From contig CP114483.1 of the NCBI GenBank assembly GCA_027186245.1, forward strand, positions 17,690,220-17,754,219: a stretch of 64,000 bases of DNA, given 5' to 3'. The notes below the pieces were generated by a model. It was not told the origin of the DNA, searched no databases, and saw nothing but the letters and a program-made list of their open reading frames with translations. The translations under genes were made by a program, and so were the position numbers. The DNA is from Coriaria nepalensis. Taxonomy: Eukaryota > Streptophyta > Magnoliopsida > Cucurbitales > Coriariaceae. Shown here piece by piece: positions 12,808 to 27,360 of the stretch (position 1 is the first letter of the stretch; every line of letters starts with the position of its first letter).

Positions 12808-15800
12808 TCTATTGAAGGCAACAATGCATTTGTTTAGCATTTAAGTCATGTAACTGAGTCTCTTCGAGTCATTAAATGATTCTATATTAAGTCGAACGAA
12901 TTCTATTTTCGCCCTTCAAACATTATTTCTTACATAACTTGCAATTAATCTATTGAAGACAACAATGCATTATTTTACCATTAACAAGCATATCACTCAG
13001 TCTTTTCAATCATTAAATTGTTTGAAGGCACTTCGAACCAATTCTCTTTTTGCATTTAAAATGCGACTTTCATGCATAACTTGCAATTGATCTGTTGAAG
13101 GCAACTATGCATTTTTTTAGCCTTAAAGTCATATTTTTGCGTCTCTTTTAGTCAGAAAATCATTCTAAATCACTTCGAACGAAATTAGGCATTTGAATAT
13201 GACTTTCGTGCATAACTTGCAGTTGATCTATTGAAGTCAACAATGCATTCGTTTAGCCTTACAGTCATGTCAATGTGTCTCTTCTAGTCGTTAAATCATT
13301 CTAAATTAAGTCGAACGAATTCTATTTTTTCCCTTCAAACATGATTTTATTACATAACTTGCAATTAATCTATTGCAGACACCAATGCATTATTTTACCT
13401 TGAAAAAGCATGTCACTCAGTCTTTTCAATCATTAAATTGTTTGAAGGCACTTCGAACCATATCTCTTTTTGTATTTTAAACGCGACTTTCATGCATAAC
13501 TTGCAATTGATCTATTGAAGGCAACTATGCATTTTTTTAGCCTGAAAGTCATATTTTTGCGTCTCTTTTAGTCAGAAAATCATTCTAAATCACTCCGAAC
13601 GAAATTAGGCATTTGAACATGACTTTCATGCATAACTTGCAGTTGATCTATTGAAGTCAACAATGCATTTGTTTAGCCTTAAATTCATGTCAATTAGTCT
13701 CTTCTAGTCGTTAAATCATTCTAAATTAAGTCGAACGAATTCTATTTTTTCCCTTCAAACATGATCTTATGACATAACTTGCAATTAATCTATTGCAGAC
13801 ACCAATGCATTATTTTACCTTTAAAAAGCATGTCACTCAGTCTTTTCAATCATTAAATTGTTTGAAGGCACTTCGAACCATATCTCTTTTTGTATTTTAA
13901 ACGCGACTTTCATGCATAACTTGCAATTGATCTATTGAAGGCAACTATGCATTTTTTTCGCCTTAAAGTCATATTTTTGCGTCTCTTTTAGTCAGAAAAT
14001 CATTCTAAATCACTTCGAACGAAATTAGGCATTTGAACATGACTTTCGTGCATAACTAGCAGTTGATCTATTGAAGGCAACAATGGATTTGTTTAGCCTT
14101 TAAGTCATGTAACTATGTCTCTTCGAGTCATTAAATCATTCAAAATTAAGTCGAACGAATTCTATTTTTTCCCTTCTAACATGATTTTATTACATAACTT
14201 GCAATTAATCTATTGCAGACACCAATGCATTATTTTACCTTTAAAAAGCATGTCACTCAGTCTTTTCAATCATTAAATTGTTTGAAAGCACTTCGAACCA
14301 ATTCTCTTTTTGCATTTAAAACGCGACTTTCAGGCATAACTTGCAATTGATCTATTGAAGGCAACTATGCATTTTTTTTAGCCTGAAAGTCATATTTTTG
14401 CGTCTCTTTTAGTTAGAAAATCATTCTAAATCACTTCGAACGAAATTAGGCATTTGAACATGACTTTCATGCATAACTTGCAGTTGATCTATTGAAGTCA
14501 ACAATGCATTTGTTGAGCCTTAAAGTCATGTCAACGAGTCTGTTCTAGTCGTTAAATCATTCTAAATTAAGTCGAACGAATTCTATTTTTTCCCTTCAAA
14601 CATGATTTTATTACATAACTTGCAATTATTCTATTGCAGACACCAATGCATTATTTTACCTTTAAAAAGCATGTCACTCAGTCTTTTCAATCATTAAATT
14701 GTTTAAAGGCACTTCAGACCATATCTCTTTTTGCATTTAAAACGCGACTTTCAAGCATAACTTGCAATCGATCTATTGAAGGCAACTCAGCATTTTTTTA
14801 GCCTTAAAGTCATATTAGTGCGTCTCTTTTAGTCATTAAATCTTTCTGAATCACTTCGAACGAAATTCGGCCTTTAAATATGACTTTTGTGCATAACTTG
14901 CAGTGGATCTATTGAAGGCAACAATGCATTTGTTTAGCATTTAAGTCATGTAACTGAGTCTCTTCGAGTCATTAAATGATTCTATAATAAGTCGAACGAA
15001 TTCTATTTTCGCCCTTCAAACATTATTTCTTACATAACTTGCAATTAATCTATTGAAGACAACAATGCATTATTTTACCATTAACAAGCATATCACTCGG
15101 TCTTTTCAATCATTAAATTGTTTGAAGGCACTTCGAACCATATCTCTTTTTGTATTTTATACGCGACTTTCATGCATAACTTGCAATTGATCTATTGAAG
15201 GCAACTATGCATTTTTTTAGCCTGAAAGTCATATTTTTGCATCTCTTTTAGTCAGAAAATCATTCTAAATCACTTCGAACAAAATTAGGCATTTGAACAT
15301 GACTTTCATGCATAACTTGCAGTTGATCTATTCAAGTCAACAATGTATTAGTTTAGCCTTAAAGTCATGTCAAGGAGTCTGTTCTAGTCGTTAAATCATT
15401 CTATATTAAGTCGAACGAATTCTATTTTTTCCCTTCAAACATGATTTTATTACATAACTTGCAATTATTCTATTGCAGACACCAATGCATTATTTTACCT
15501 TTAAAAAGCATGTCACTCAGTCTTTTCAATCATTAAATTGTTTGAAGGCACTTCGAACCATATCTCTTTTTGCATTTAAAACGCGACTTTCAGGCATAAC
15601 TTGCAATTGATCTATTGAAGGCAACTATGCATTTTTTTAACCTTAAAGTCATATTTTTGCGTCTCTTTTAGTCAGAAAAGCATTCTAAATCACTTCGAAC
15701 GAAATTAGGCATTTGAACATGACTTTCATGCATAACTTGCAGTTGATCTATTGAAGTCAACAATGCATTTGTTGAGCCTTAAAGTCATGTCAATGAGTCT

Positions 15801-17439
15801 GTTCTAGTCGTTAAATTATTCTAAATTAAGTCGAACGAATTCTATTTTTTCCCTTCAAACATGATTTTATTACATAACTTGCAATTAATCTATTGCAGAC
15901 ACCAGTGCATTATTTTACCTTTAAAACGCATGTCACTCAGTCTTTTCAATCATTAAATTGTTTGAAGGTACTTCGGACCATATCTCTTTTGGCGTTTAAA
16001 ACGCGACTTTCATGCATAACCTGCAATTGATCTATTGAAGGCAACTATGCATTTTTTTAGCCTTAAAGTCATATTATTGCGTCTCTTTTAGTCATTAAAT
16101 CTTTCTGAATCACTTCGAACGAAATTCGGCCTTTAAATATGACTTTTGTGCATAACTTGCAGTGGATCTATTGAAGGCAACAATGCATTTGTTTAGCATT
16201 TAAGTCATGTAACTGAGTCTCTTCGAGTCATTAAATGATTCTATATTAAGTCGAACGAATTCTATTTGCGCCCTTCAAACATTATTTTCTTACATAACTT
16301 GCAATTAATCTACTGAAGACAGCAATGCATTATTTTACCATTAAAAAACATATCACTCAGTCTTTTCAATCATTAAATTGTTTGAGGGCACTTCGAACCA
16401 TATCTCTTTTTGCATTTAAAACGCGACTTTCAGGCATAACTTGCAATTGATCTATTGAAAGCAAGTACGCATTTTTTTAGCCTTAAAGTCATATTTTTGC
16501 GTCTCTTTTAGTCAGAAAATCATTCTAAATCACTTCGAACGAAATTAGGCATTTGAACATGACTTTCGTGCATAACTTGCTGTTGATCTATTGAAGTCAA
16601 CAATGCATATGTTTAGCCTTAAAGTCATGTGAATGAGTCTCTTCTAGTCGTTAAATCATTCTAAATTAAGTCGAACGAATTCAATTTTTTCCCTTCAAAC
16701 ATGATTTTATTACATAACTTGCAATTAATCTATTGCAGACACCAATGCATTATTATACCTTTAAAAAGCATGTTACTCAGTCTTTTCAATCATTAAATTG
16801 TTTGAAGGCACTTCGAACCATATCTCTTTTTGCATTTAAAACGCGACTTTCAGGCATAACTTGCAATTGATCTATTGAAGGCAACTATGCACTTTTTTAG
16901 CCTTAAAGTCATATTTTTGCGTCTCTTTTAATCAGAAAATCATTCTAAATCACTTCGAACGAAATTAGGCATTTGAACATGACTTTCATGCATAACTTGC
17001 AGTTGATCTATTGAAGTCAACAATGCATTTGTTTAGCCTTAAAGTCATGTCAATGAGTCTGTTCTAGTCATTAAATCATTCTAAATTAAGTCGAACGAAT
17101 TCTATTTTTTCCCTTCAAACATGATTTTATTACATAACTTGCAATTAATCTATTGCAGACAGCAATGCATTATTTTAACTTTAAAAAGCATGTCACTCAG
17201 TCTTTTCAATCATTAAATTGTTTGAAGGCACTTCGAACCATATCTCTTTTTGTATTTTATACGCGACTTTCATGCATAACTTGCAATTGATCTATTGAAG
17301 GCAACTATGCATTTTTTTTGCCTTAAAGTCATATTATTGCGTCTCTTTTAGTCATCAAATCTTTCTAAATCACTTCGAACGAAATTCGGCCTTTAAATAT
17401 GACTTTCGTGCATAACTTGCAGTTGATCTATTGAAGGCA
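12808..17439 (+). repeat. Satellite units with no single dominant block copy
   Basis: About eleven A-B-C units that mix A1 and A2 subtypes irregularly. Short stretches match other places, for example 14,700-15,000 with 12,600-12,900 at 2,100 bp. I did not find one long partner for the whole stretch. Single-base length changes occur near 14,381 (+1 T) and 15,027 (-1 T). No gene or unrelated insertion is visible. Confidence 0.85.
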
Positions 17440-20400
17440 ACAATGCATTTGTTTAGCCTTTAAGTCATGTAACTGAGTCTCTTCGAGTCATTAAATCATT
17501 CTAAATTAAGTCAAACCAATTCTATTTACGCCCTTCAAAAATTATTTTCTTACATAACTTGCAATTAATCTACTGAAGACAACAATGCATTATCTTACCA
17601 TTAAAAAGCATGTCACTCAGTCTTTTCAATCATTAAATTGTTTGAAGGCACTTCGAACCATATCTCTTTTTGCATTTAAAACGCGACTTTTAGGCATAAC
17701 TTGCAATTGATCTATTGAAGGCAACTATGCATTTTTTTAGCCTTAAAATCATATTTTTGCGTCTCTTTTAGTCAGAAAATCATTCTAAATTACTTCGAAC
17801 GAAATTAGGCATTTGAACATGACTTTCATGCATAACTTGCAGTTGGTCTATTGAAGTCAACAATGCATTTGTTTAGCCTTAAAGTCATGTCAATGAGTCT
17901 GTTCTAGTCGTTAAATCTTTCTAAATTAAGTCGAACGAATTCTATTTTTTCCCTTCAAACATGATTTTATTACATAACTTGCAATTAATCTATTGCAGAC
18001 ACCAGTGCATTATTTTACCTTTAAAACGCATGTCATTCAGTCTTTTCAATCTTTCAATTGTTTGAAGGTACTTCGGACCATATCTCTTTTTGCGTTTAAA
18101 ACGCGACTTTCATGCATAACCTGCAATTGATCTATTGAAGGCAACTATGCATTTTTTTAGCCTTAAAGTCATATTATTGCGTCTCTTTTAGTCATTAAAT
18201 CTTTCTAAATCACTACGAACGAAATTCCGCCTTTAAATATGATTTTCGTGCATAACTTGCAGTTGATCTATTGAAGTCAACAATGCATTTGTTAAGCCTT
18301 AAAGTCAGGTGAATGAGTCTCTTCTAGTCGTTAAATCATTCTAAATTAAGTCGAACGAATTCTATTTTTCCCTTCAAACATGATTTTATTACATAACTTG
18401 CAATTAATCTATTGCAGACACCAATGCATTATTTTACCTTTAAAAAGCATGTCACTCAGTCTTTTCAATCATTAAATTGTTTGAAAGCACTTCGAACCAA
18501 TTCTCTTTTTGCATTTAAAACGCGACTTTCAAGCATAACTTGCAATTGATCTATTGAGGGCAACTATGCATTTTTTTAGCATTAAAGTCATATTTTTGCG
18601 TCTCTTTTAATCAGAAAATCATTCTAAATCACTTCGAACGAAATTAGGCATTTGAACATGACTTTCGTGCATAACTTGCAGTTGATCTATTGAAGTCAAC
18701 AATGCATTTGTTTAGCCTTAAAGTCATGTGAATGAGTCTCCTCTAGTCGTTAAATCATTCTAAATTAAGTCGAACGAATTCTGTTTTTTCCCTTCAAACA
18801 TGATTTTCTTACATAACTTGCAATTAATCTATTGCAGACACCAATGCATTATTTTACCTTTAAAAAGCATGTCACTCAGTCTTTTCAATCATTAAATTGT
18901 TTGAAGGCACTTCGAACCAATTCTCTTTTTGCATTTAAAACGCGACTTTCAGGCATAACTTGCAATTGATCTATTGAAGGCAACTATGCATTTTTTTAGC
19001 CTAAAAGTCATATTTTTGCGTCTGTTTTAGTCAGGAAATCATTCTAAATCACTTCGAACAAAATTAGGCATTTGAACATGACTTTCATGCATAACTTGCA
19101 GTTGATCTATTGAAGTCAACAATGCATTTGTTTAGCCTTAAAGTCATGTCTATGAGTCTGTTCTAGTCGTTAAATCATTCTAAATTAAGTCGAACGAATT
19201 CTATTTTTTCCCTTCAAACATGATTTTATTACATAACTTGCAATTAATCTATTGCAGACACCAATGCATTATTTTACCTTTAAAAAGCATGTCACTCAGT
19301 CTTTTCAATCATTAAATTGTTTGAAGGCACTTCGAACCATATCTCTTTTTGCATTCAAAATGCGACTTTTAGGCATAACTTGCAATTGATCTATTGAAGG
19401 CAACTATGCATTTTTTTAGCCTTAAAGTCATATTATTGCGTCTCTTTTAGTCATTAAATCTTTCTGAATCACTTCGAACGAAATTCGGCCTTTAAATATG
19501 ACTTTCGTGCATAACTTGCAGTTGATCTATTGACGGCAACAATGGATTTGTTGAGCCTTAAAGTCATGTCAATGAGTCTGTTCTAGTCGTTAAATCATTC
19601 TAAATTAAGTCGAACGAATTCTGTTTTTTCCCTTCAAACATGATTTTATTACATAACTTGCAATTAATCTATTGCAGACACCAATGCATTATTTTACCTT
19701 TAAAAAGCATGTCACTCAGTCTTTTCAATAATTAAATTGTTTGAAGGCACTTCGAACCATATCTCTTTTTGTATTTTAAACGCGACTTTCATGCATAACT
19801 TGCAATTGATCTATTGAAGGCAACTATGCATTTTTTTAGCCTGAAAGTCATATTTTTGCGTCTCTTTTAGTCAGAAAATCATTCTAAATCACTCCGAACG
19901 AAATTAGGCATTTGAACATGACTTTCATGCATAACTTGCAGTTGATCTATTGAAGTCAACAATGCATTTGTTTAGCCTTAAATTCATGTCAATGAGTCTC
20001 TTCTAGTCGTTAAATCATTCTAAATTAAGTCGAACGAATTCTATTTTTTCCCTTCAAACAGGATTTTATCATATAACTTGCAATTAATCTATTGCAGACA
20101 CCAATGCATTATTTTACCTTTAAAAAGCATGTCACTCAGTCTTTTCAATCATTAAATTGTTTGAAGGCACTTCGAACCATATCTCTTTTTGTATTTTAAA
20201 TGCGACTTTCATGCATAACTTGCAATTGATCTATTGAAGGCAACTATGCATTTTTTTAGCCATAAAGTCATATTTTTGCGTTTCTTTTAGTCAGAAAAGC
20301 ATTCTAAATCACTTCGAACGAAATTAGGCATTTGAACATGACTTTCATGCATAACTTGCAGTTGATCTATTGAAGTCAACAATGCATTTGTTGAGCATTA

Positions 20401-20827
20401 AAGTCATGTCAATGAGTCTGTTCTAGTCGTTAAATCATTCTAAATTAAGTCGAACGAATTCTATTTTTTCCCTTCAAACAGGATTTTATCACATAACTTG
20501 CAATTAATCTATTGCAGACACCAATGCATTATTTTACCTTTAAAAAGCATGTCACTCAGTCTTTTCAATCATTAAATTGTTTGAAGGCACTTCGAACCAT
20601 ATCTCTTTTTGTATTTTAAATGCGACTTTCATGCATAACTTGCAATTGATCTATTGAAGGCAACTATGCATTTTTTTAGCCTTAAAATAATATTATTGCG
20701 TCTCTTTTAGTCATTAAATCTTTCTAAATTACTTCGAACGAAATTCGGCCTTTAAATATGACTTTCGTGCATAACTTGCAGTTGATCTATTGACGGCAAC
20801 AATGGATTTGTTTAGCCTTTAAGTCAT
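17440..20827 (+). repeat. Eight-unit block, copy 1
   Basis: A run of eight HOR units repeated immediately downstream at about 3,359 bp. Shared marks are TCAAACCAATTCTATTTACG, GTTAAGCCTTAAAGTCAGGT (18,291 and about 21,649), CTATTGAGGGCAACTATGC, TGACGGCAACAATGG and TTAAAATAATATTATTGCG. Related segments recur from about 25,000 and 29,390, so this is the first of a family of four copies. Confidence 0.85.
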
Positions 20828-23800
20828 GTAACTGAGTCTCTTCGAGTCATTAAATCATTCTAAATTAAGTCAAACCAATTCTATTTACGCCCTTCAAAAA
20901 TTATTTTCTTACATAACTTGCAATTAATCTACTGAAGACAACAATGCATTATCTTACCATTAAAAAGCATGTCACTCAGTCTTTTCAATCATTAAATTGT
21001 TTGAAGGCACTTCGAACCATATCTCTTTTTGCATTTAAAACGCGACTTTTAGGCATAAGTTGTAATTGATCTATTGAAGGCAACCATGCTTTTTTTTTAG
21101 CCTTAAAATCATATTTTTGCGTCTCTTTTAGTCAGAAAATCATTCAAATCACTTCGAACGAAATTAGGCATTTGTACATGACTTTCATGCATAACTTGCT
21201 GTTGGTCTATTGAAGTCAACAATGCATTTGTTTAGCCTTAAAGTCTGTCATTGACTCTCTTCTACTCTTTAAATATTTCTATATTAAGTCGAACGAATTC
21301 TATTTTTTCCCTTCAAACATGATTTTATTACATAACTTGCAATTAATCTATTGCAGACACCAGTGCATTATTTTACCTTTAAAACGCATGTCACTCAGTC
21401 TTTTCAATCTTTAAATTGTTTGAAGGTACTTCGGACCATATCTCTTTTTGCGTTTAAAACGCGACTTTCATGCATAACCTGCAATTGATCTATTGAAGGC
21501 AACTATGCATTTTTTTAGCCTTAAAGTCATATTATTGCGTCTCTTTTAGTCATTAAATCTTTCTAAATCACTACGAACGAAATTCCGCCTTTAAATATGA
21601 TTTTCGTGCATAACTTGCAGTTGATCTATTGAAGTCAACAATGCATTTGTTAAGCCTTAAAGTCAGGTGAATGAGTCTCTTCTAGTCGTTAAATCATTCT
21701 AAATTAAGTCGAACGAATTCTATTTTTTCCCTTCAAACATGATTTTATTACATAACTTGCAATTAATCTATTGCAGACACCAATGCATTATTTTACCTTT
21801 AAAAAGCATGTCACTCAGTCTTTTCAATCATTAAATTGTTTGAAAGCACTTCGAACCAATTCTCTTTTTGCATTTAAAACGCGACTTTCAAGCATAACTT
21901 GCAATTGATCTATTGAGGGCAACTATGCATTTTTTTAGCATTAAAGTCATATTTTTGCGTCTCTTTTAATCAGAAAATCATTCTAAATCACTTCGAACGA
22001 AATTAGGCATTTGAACATGACTTTCGTGCATAACTTGCAGTTGATCTATTGAAGTCAACAATGCATTTGTTTAGCCTTAAAGTCATGTGAATGAGTCTCC
22101 TCTAGTCGTTAAATCATTCTAAATTAAGTCGAACGAATTCTGTTTTTTCCCTTCAAACATGATTTTCTTACATAACTTGCAATTAATCTATTGCAGACAC
22201 CAATGCATTATTTTACCTTTAAAAAGCATGTCACTCAGTCTTTTCAATCATTAAATTGTTTGAAGGCACTTCGAACCAATTCTCTTTTTGCATTTAAAAC
22301 GCGACTTTCAGGCATAACTTGCAATTGATCTATTGAAGGCAACTATGCATTTTTTTAGCCTAAAAGTCATATTTTTGCGTCTGTTTTAGTCAGGAAATCA
22401 TTCTAAATCACTTCGAACAAAATTAGGCATTTGAACATGACTTTCATGCATAACTTGCAGTTGATCTATTGAAGTCAACAATGCATTTGTTTAGCCTTAA
22501 AGTCATGTCTATGAGTCTGTTCTAGTCGTTAAATCATTCTAAATTAAGTCGAACGAATTCTATTTTTTCCCTTCAAACATGATTTTATTACATAACTTGC
22601 AATTAATCTATTGCAGACACCAATGCATTATTTTACCTTTAAAAAGCATGTCACTCAGTCTTTTCAATCATTAAATTGTTTGAAGGCACTTCGAACCATA
22701 TCTCTTTTTGCATTCAAAACGCGACTTTTAGGCATAACTTGCAATTGATCTATTGAAGGCAACTATGCATTTTTTTAGCCTTAAAGTCATATTATTGCGT
22801 CTCTTTTAGTCATTAAATCTTTCTGAATCACTTCGAACGAAATTCGGCCTTTAAATATGACTTTCGTGCATAACTTGCAGTTGATCTATTGACGGCAACA
22901 ATGGATTTGTTGAGCCTTAAAGTCATGTCAATGAGTCTGTTCTAGTCGTTAAATCATTCTAAATTAAGTCGAACGAATTCTGTTTTTTCCCTTCAAACAT
23001 GATTTTATTACATAACTTGCAATTAATCTATTGCAGACACCAATGCATTATTTTACCTTTAAAAAGCATGTCACTCAATCTTTTCAATCATTAAATTGTT
23101 TGAAGGCACTTCGAACCATATCTCTTTTTGTATTTTAAACGCGACTTTCATGCATAACTTGCAATTGATCTATTGAAGGCAACTATGCATTTTTTTAGCC
23201 TGAAAGTCATATTTTTGCGTCTCTTTTAGTCAGAAAATCATTCTAAATCACTCCGAACGAAATTAGGCATTTGAACATGACTTTCGTGCATAACTTGCAG
23301 TTGATCTATTGAAGTCAACAATGCATTTGTTTAGCCTTAAATTCATGTCAATGAGTCTCTTCTAGTCGTTAAATCATTCTAAATTAAGTCGAACGAATTC
23401 TATTTTTTCCCTTCAAACAGGATTTTATCACATAACTTGCAATTAATCTATTGCAGACACCAATGCATTATTTTACCTTTAAAAAGCATGTCACTCAGTC
23501 TTTTCAATCATTAAATTGTTTGAAGGCACTTCGAACCATATCTCTTTTTGTATTTTAAATGCGACTTTCATGCATAACTTGCAATTGATCTATTGAAGGC
23601 AACTATGCATTTTTTTAGCCATAAAGTCATATTTTTGCGTTTCTTTTAGTCAGAAAAGCATTCTAAATCACTTCGAACGAAATTAGGCATTTGAACATGA
23701 CTTTCATGCATAACTTGCAGTTGATCTATTGAAGTCAACAATGCATTTGTTGAGCATTAAAGTCATGTCAATGAGTCTGTTCTAGTCGTTAAATCATTCT

Positions 23801-24185
23801 AAATTAAGTCGAACGAATTCTATTTTTTCCCTTCAAACAGGATTTTATCACATAACTTGCAATTAATCTATTGCAGACACCAATCCATTATTTTACCTTT
23901 AAAAAGCATGTCACTCAGTCTTTTCAATCATTAAATTGTTTGAAGGCACTTCGAACCATATCTCTTTTTGTATTTTAAATGCGACTTTCATGCATAACTT
24001 GCAATTGATCTATTGAAGGCAACTATGCATTTTTTTAGCCTTAAAATAATATTATTGCGTCTCTTTTAGTCATTAAATCTTTCTAAATTACTTCGAACGA
24101 AATTCGGCCTTTAAATATGACTTTCGTGCATAACTTGCAGTTGATCTATTGACGGCAACAATGGATTTGTTTAGCCTTTAAGTCA
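20799..24185 (+). repeat. Eight-unit block, copy 2
   Basis: Tandem copy of 17,440-20,827. It follows the first copy closely except for a patch at about 21,055-21,285, which holds many private changes: seven transversions lie between 21,251 and 21,282, next to a 1-bp loss. Outside that patch, differences from copy 1 are sparse single bases. Confidence 0.85.
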
Positions 24186-24999
24186 TCTAACTGAGTCTCT
24201 CGGAGTCATTAAATCATTCTGAATTAAGTCGAACGAATTCTTTTTGCGCACTTCAAACATGATTTTATTACATAACTTGCAATTAATCTATTGCAGACAC
24301 CAATGCATTATCTGACCATTAAAAAGCATGTTACTCAGTCTTTTCAATCATTAAATTGTTTGAAGGCACTTCGAACCATATCTCTTTTTGCATTTAAAAC
24401 GCGACTTTCAGGCATAACTTGCAATTGATCTATTGAAGGCAACTATGCACTTTTTTAGCCTTAAAGTCATATTTTTGCGTCTCTTTTAATCAGAAAATCA
24501 TTCTAAATCACTTCGAACGAAATTAGGCGTTTGAACATGACTTTCATGCATAACTTGCAGTTGATCTATTGAAGTCAACAATGCATTTGTTTAGCCTTAA
24601 AGTCATGTCAATGAGTCTGTTCTAGTCATTAAATCATTCTAAATTAAGTCGAACGAATTCTATTTTTTCCCTTCAAACATGATTTTATTACATAACTTGC
24701 AATTAATCTATTGCAGACACCAACGCATTATTTTAACTTTAAAAAGCATGTCACTCAGTCTTTTCAATCATTAAATTGTTTGAAGGCACTTCGAACCATT
24801 GCTCTTTTTGTATTTTATACCCGAGTTTCATGCATAACTTGCAATTGATCTATTGAAGGCAACTATGCATTTTTTTTGCCTTAAAGTCATATTATTGCGT
24901 CTCTCTTAGTCATCAAATCTTTCTAAATCACTTCGAACGAAATTCGGCCTTTAAATATGATTTTCGTGCATAACTTGCAGTTGATCTATTGAAGGCAAC

Positions 25000-27360
25000 A
25001 ATGCATTTGTTTAGCCTTTAAGTCATGTAACTGAGTCTCTTCGAGTCATTAAATCATTCTAAATTAAGTCAAACCAATTCTATTTACGCCCTTCAAACAT
25101 TATTTTCTTACATAACTTCCAATTAATCCACTGAAGACAACAATGCATTATCTTACCATTAAAAAGCATGTCACTCAGTCTTTTCAATCATTAAATTGTT
25201 TGAAGGCACTTCGAACCATATCTCTTTTTGCATTTAAAACGCGACTTTTAGGCATAACTTGCAATTGATCTATTGAAGGCAACTATGCATTTTTTTAGCC
25301 TTAAAGTCATATTTTTGCGTCTCTTTTAGTCAGAAAATCATTCTAAATCACTTCGAACGAAATTAGGCATTTGAACATGACTTTCATGCATAACTTGCAG
25401 TTGGTCTATTGAAGTCAACAATGCATTTGTTTAGCCTTAAAGTCATGTCAATGAGTCTGTTCTAGTCGTTAAATCTTTCTAAATTAAGTCGAACGAATTC
25501 TATTTTTTCCCTTCAAACATGATTTTATTACATAACTTGCAATTAATCTATTGCAGACACCAGTGCATTATTTTACCTTTAAAACGCATGTCACTCAGTC
25601 TTTTCAATCTTTAAATTGTTTGAAGGTACTTCGGACCATATCTCTTTTTGCGTTTAAAACGCGACTTTCATGCATAACCTGCAATTGATCTATTGAAGGC
25701 AACTATGCATTTTTTTAGCCTTAAAGTCATATTATTGCGTCTCTTTTAGTCATTAAATCTTTCTAAATCACTACGAACGAAATTCCGCCTTTAAATATGA
25801 TTTTCGTGCATAACTTGCAGTTGATCTATTGAAGTCAACAATGCATTTGTTAAGCCTTAAAGTCAGGTGAATGAGTCTCTTCTAGTCGTTAAATCATTCT
25901 AAATTAAGTCGAACGAATTCTATTTTTCCCTTCAAACATGATTTTATTACATAACTTGCAATTAATCTATTGCAGACACCAATGCATTATTTTACATTTA
26001 AAAAGCATGTCACTCAGTCTTTTCAATCATTAAATTGTTTGAAAGCACTTCGAACCAATTCTCTTTTTGCATTTAAAACGCGACTTTCAAGCATAACTTG
26101 CAATTGATCTATTGAGGGCAACTATGCATTTTTTTAGCATTAAAGTCATATTTTTGCGTCTCTTTTAATCAGAAAATCATTCTAAATCACTTCGAACGAA
26201 ATTAGGCATTTGAACATGACTTTCGTGCATAACTTGCAGTTGATCTATTGAAGTCAACAATGCATTTGTTTGCCTTAAAGTCATGTGAATGAGTCTCCTC
26301 TAGTCGTTAAATCATTCTAAATTAAGTCGAACGAATTCTGTTTTTTCCCCTCAAACATGATTTTATTACATAACTTGCAATTAATCTATTGCAGACACCA
26401 ATGCATTATTTTACCTTTAAAAAGCATGTCACTCAGTCTTTTCAATCATTAAATTGTTTGAAGGCACTTCGAACCAATTCTCTTTTTGCATTTAAAACGC
26501 GACTTTCAGGCATAACTTGCAATTGATCTATTGAAGGCAACTATGCATTTTTTTACCCTGAAAGTCATATTTTTGCGTCTGTTTTAGTCAGAAAATCATT
26601 CTAAATCACTTCGAACAAAATTAGGCATTTGAACATGACTTTCATGCATAACTTGCAGTTGATGTATTGAAGTCAACAATGCATTTGTTTAGCCTTAAAG
26701 TCATGTCAATGAGTCTGTTCTAGTCGTTAAATCATTCTAAATTAAGTCGAACGAATTCTATTTTTTCCCTTCAAACATGATTTTATTACATAACTTGCAA
26801 TTAATCTATTGCAGACACCAATGCATTATTTTACCTTTAAAAAGCATGTCACTCAGTCTTTTCAATCATTAAATTGTTTGAAGGCACTTCGAACCATATC
26901 TCTTTTTGCATTTAAAACGCGACTTTTAGGCATAACTTGCAATTGATCTATTGAAGGCAACTATGCATTTTTTTAGCCTTAAAGTCATATTATTGCGTCT
27001 CTTTTAGTCATTAAATCTTTCTGAATCACTTCGAACGAAATTCGGCCTTTAAATATGACTTTCGTGCATAACTTGCAGTTGATCTATTGACGGCAACAAT
27101 GGATTTGTTGAGCCTTAAAGTCATGTCAATGAGTCTGTTCTAGTCGTTAAATCATTCTAAATTAAGTCGAACGAATTCTGTTTTTTCCCTTCAAACATGA
27201 TTTTATTACATAACTTGCAATTAATCTATTGCAGACACCAATGCATTATTTTACCTTTAAAAAGCATGTCACTCAGTCTTTTCAATCATTAAATTGTTTG
27301 AAGGCACTTCGAACCATATCTCTTTTTGTATTTTAAACGCGACTTTCATGCATAACTTGC
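25000..27360 (+). repeat. Third copy of the 17.4-kb block family
   Basis: Matches 20,800-23,160 at an offset of 4,200 bp (ten HOR units). It repeats TCAAACCAATTCTATTTACG, the GTTAAGCCTTAAAGTCAGGT variant (about 25,849) and the GAGGGCAACTATGC variant. At 21,246-21,282 of copy 2 it agrees with copy 1, showing that the altered patch is private to copy 2. It has its own 1-2 bp losses near 25,925 and 26,270. Confidence 0.82.
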
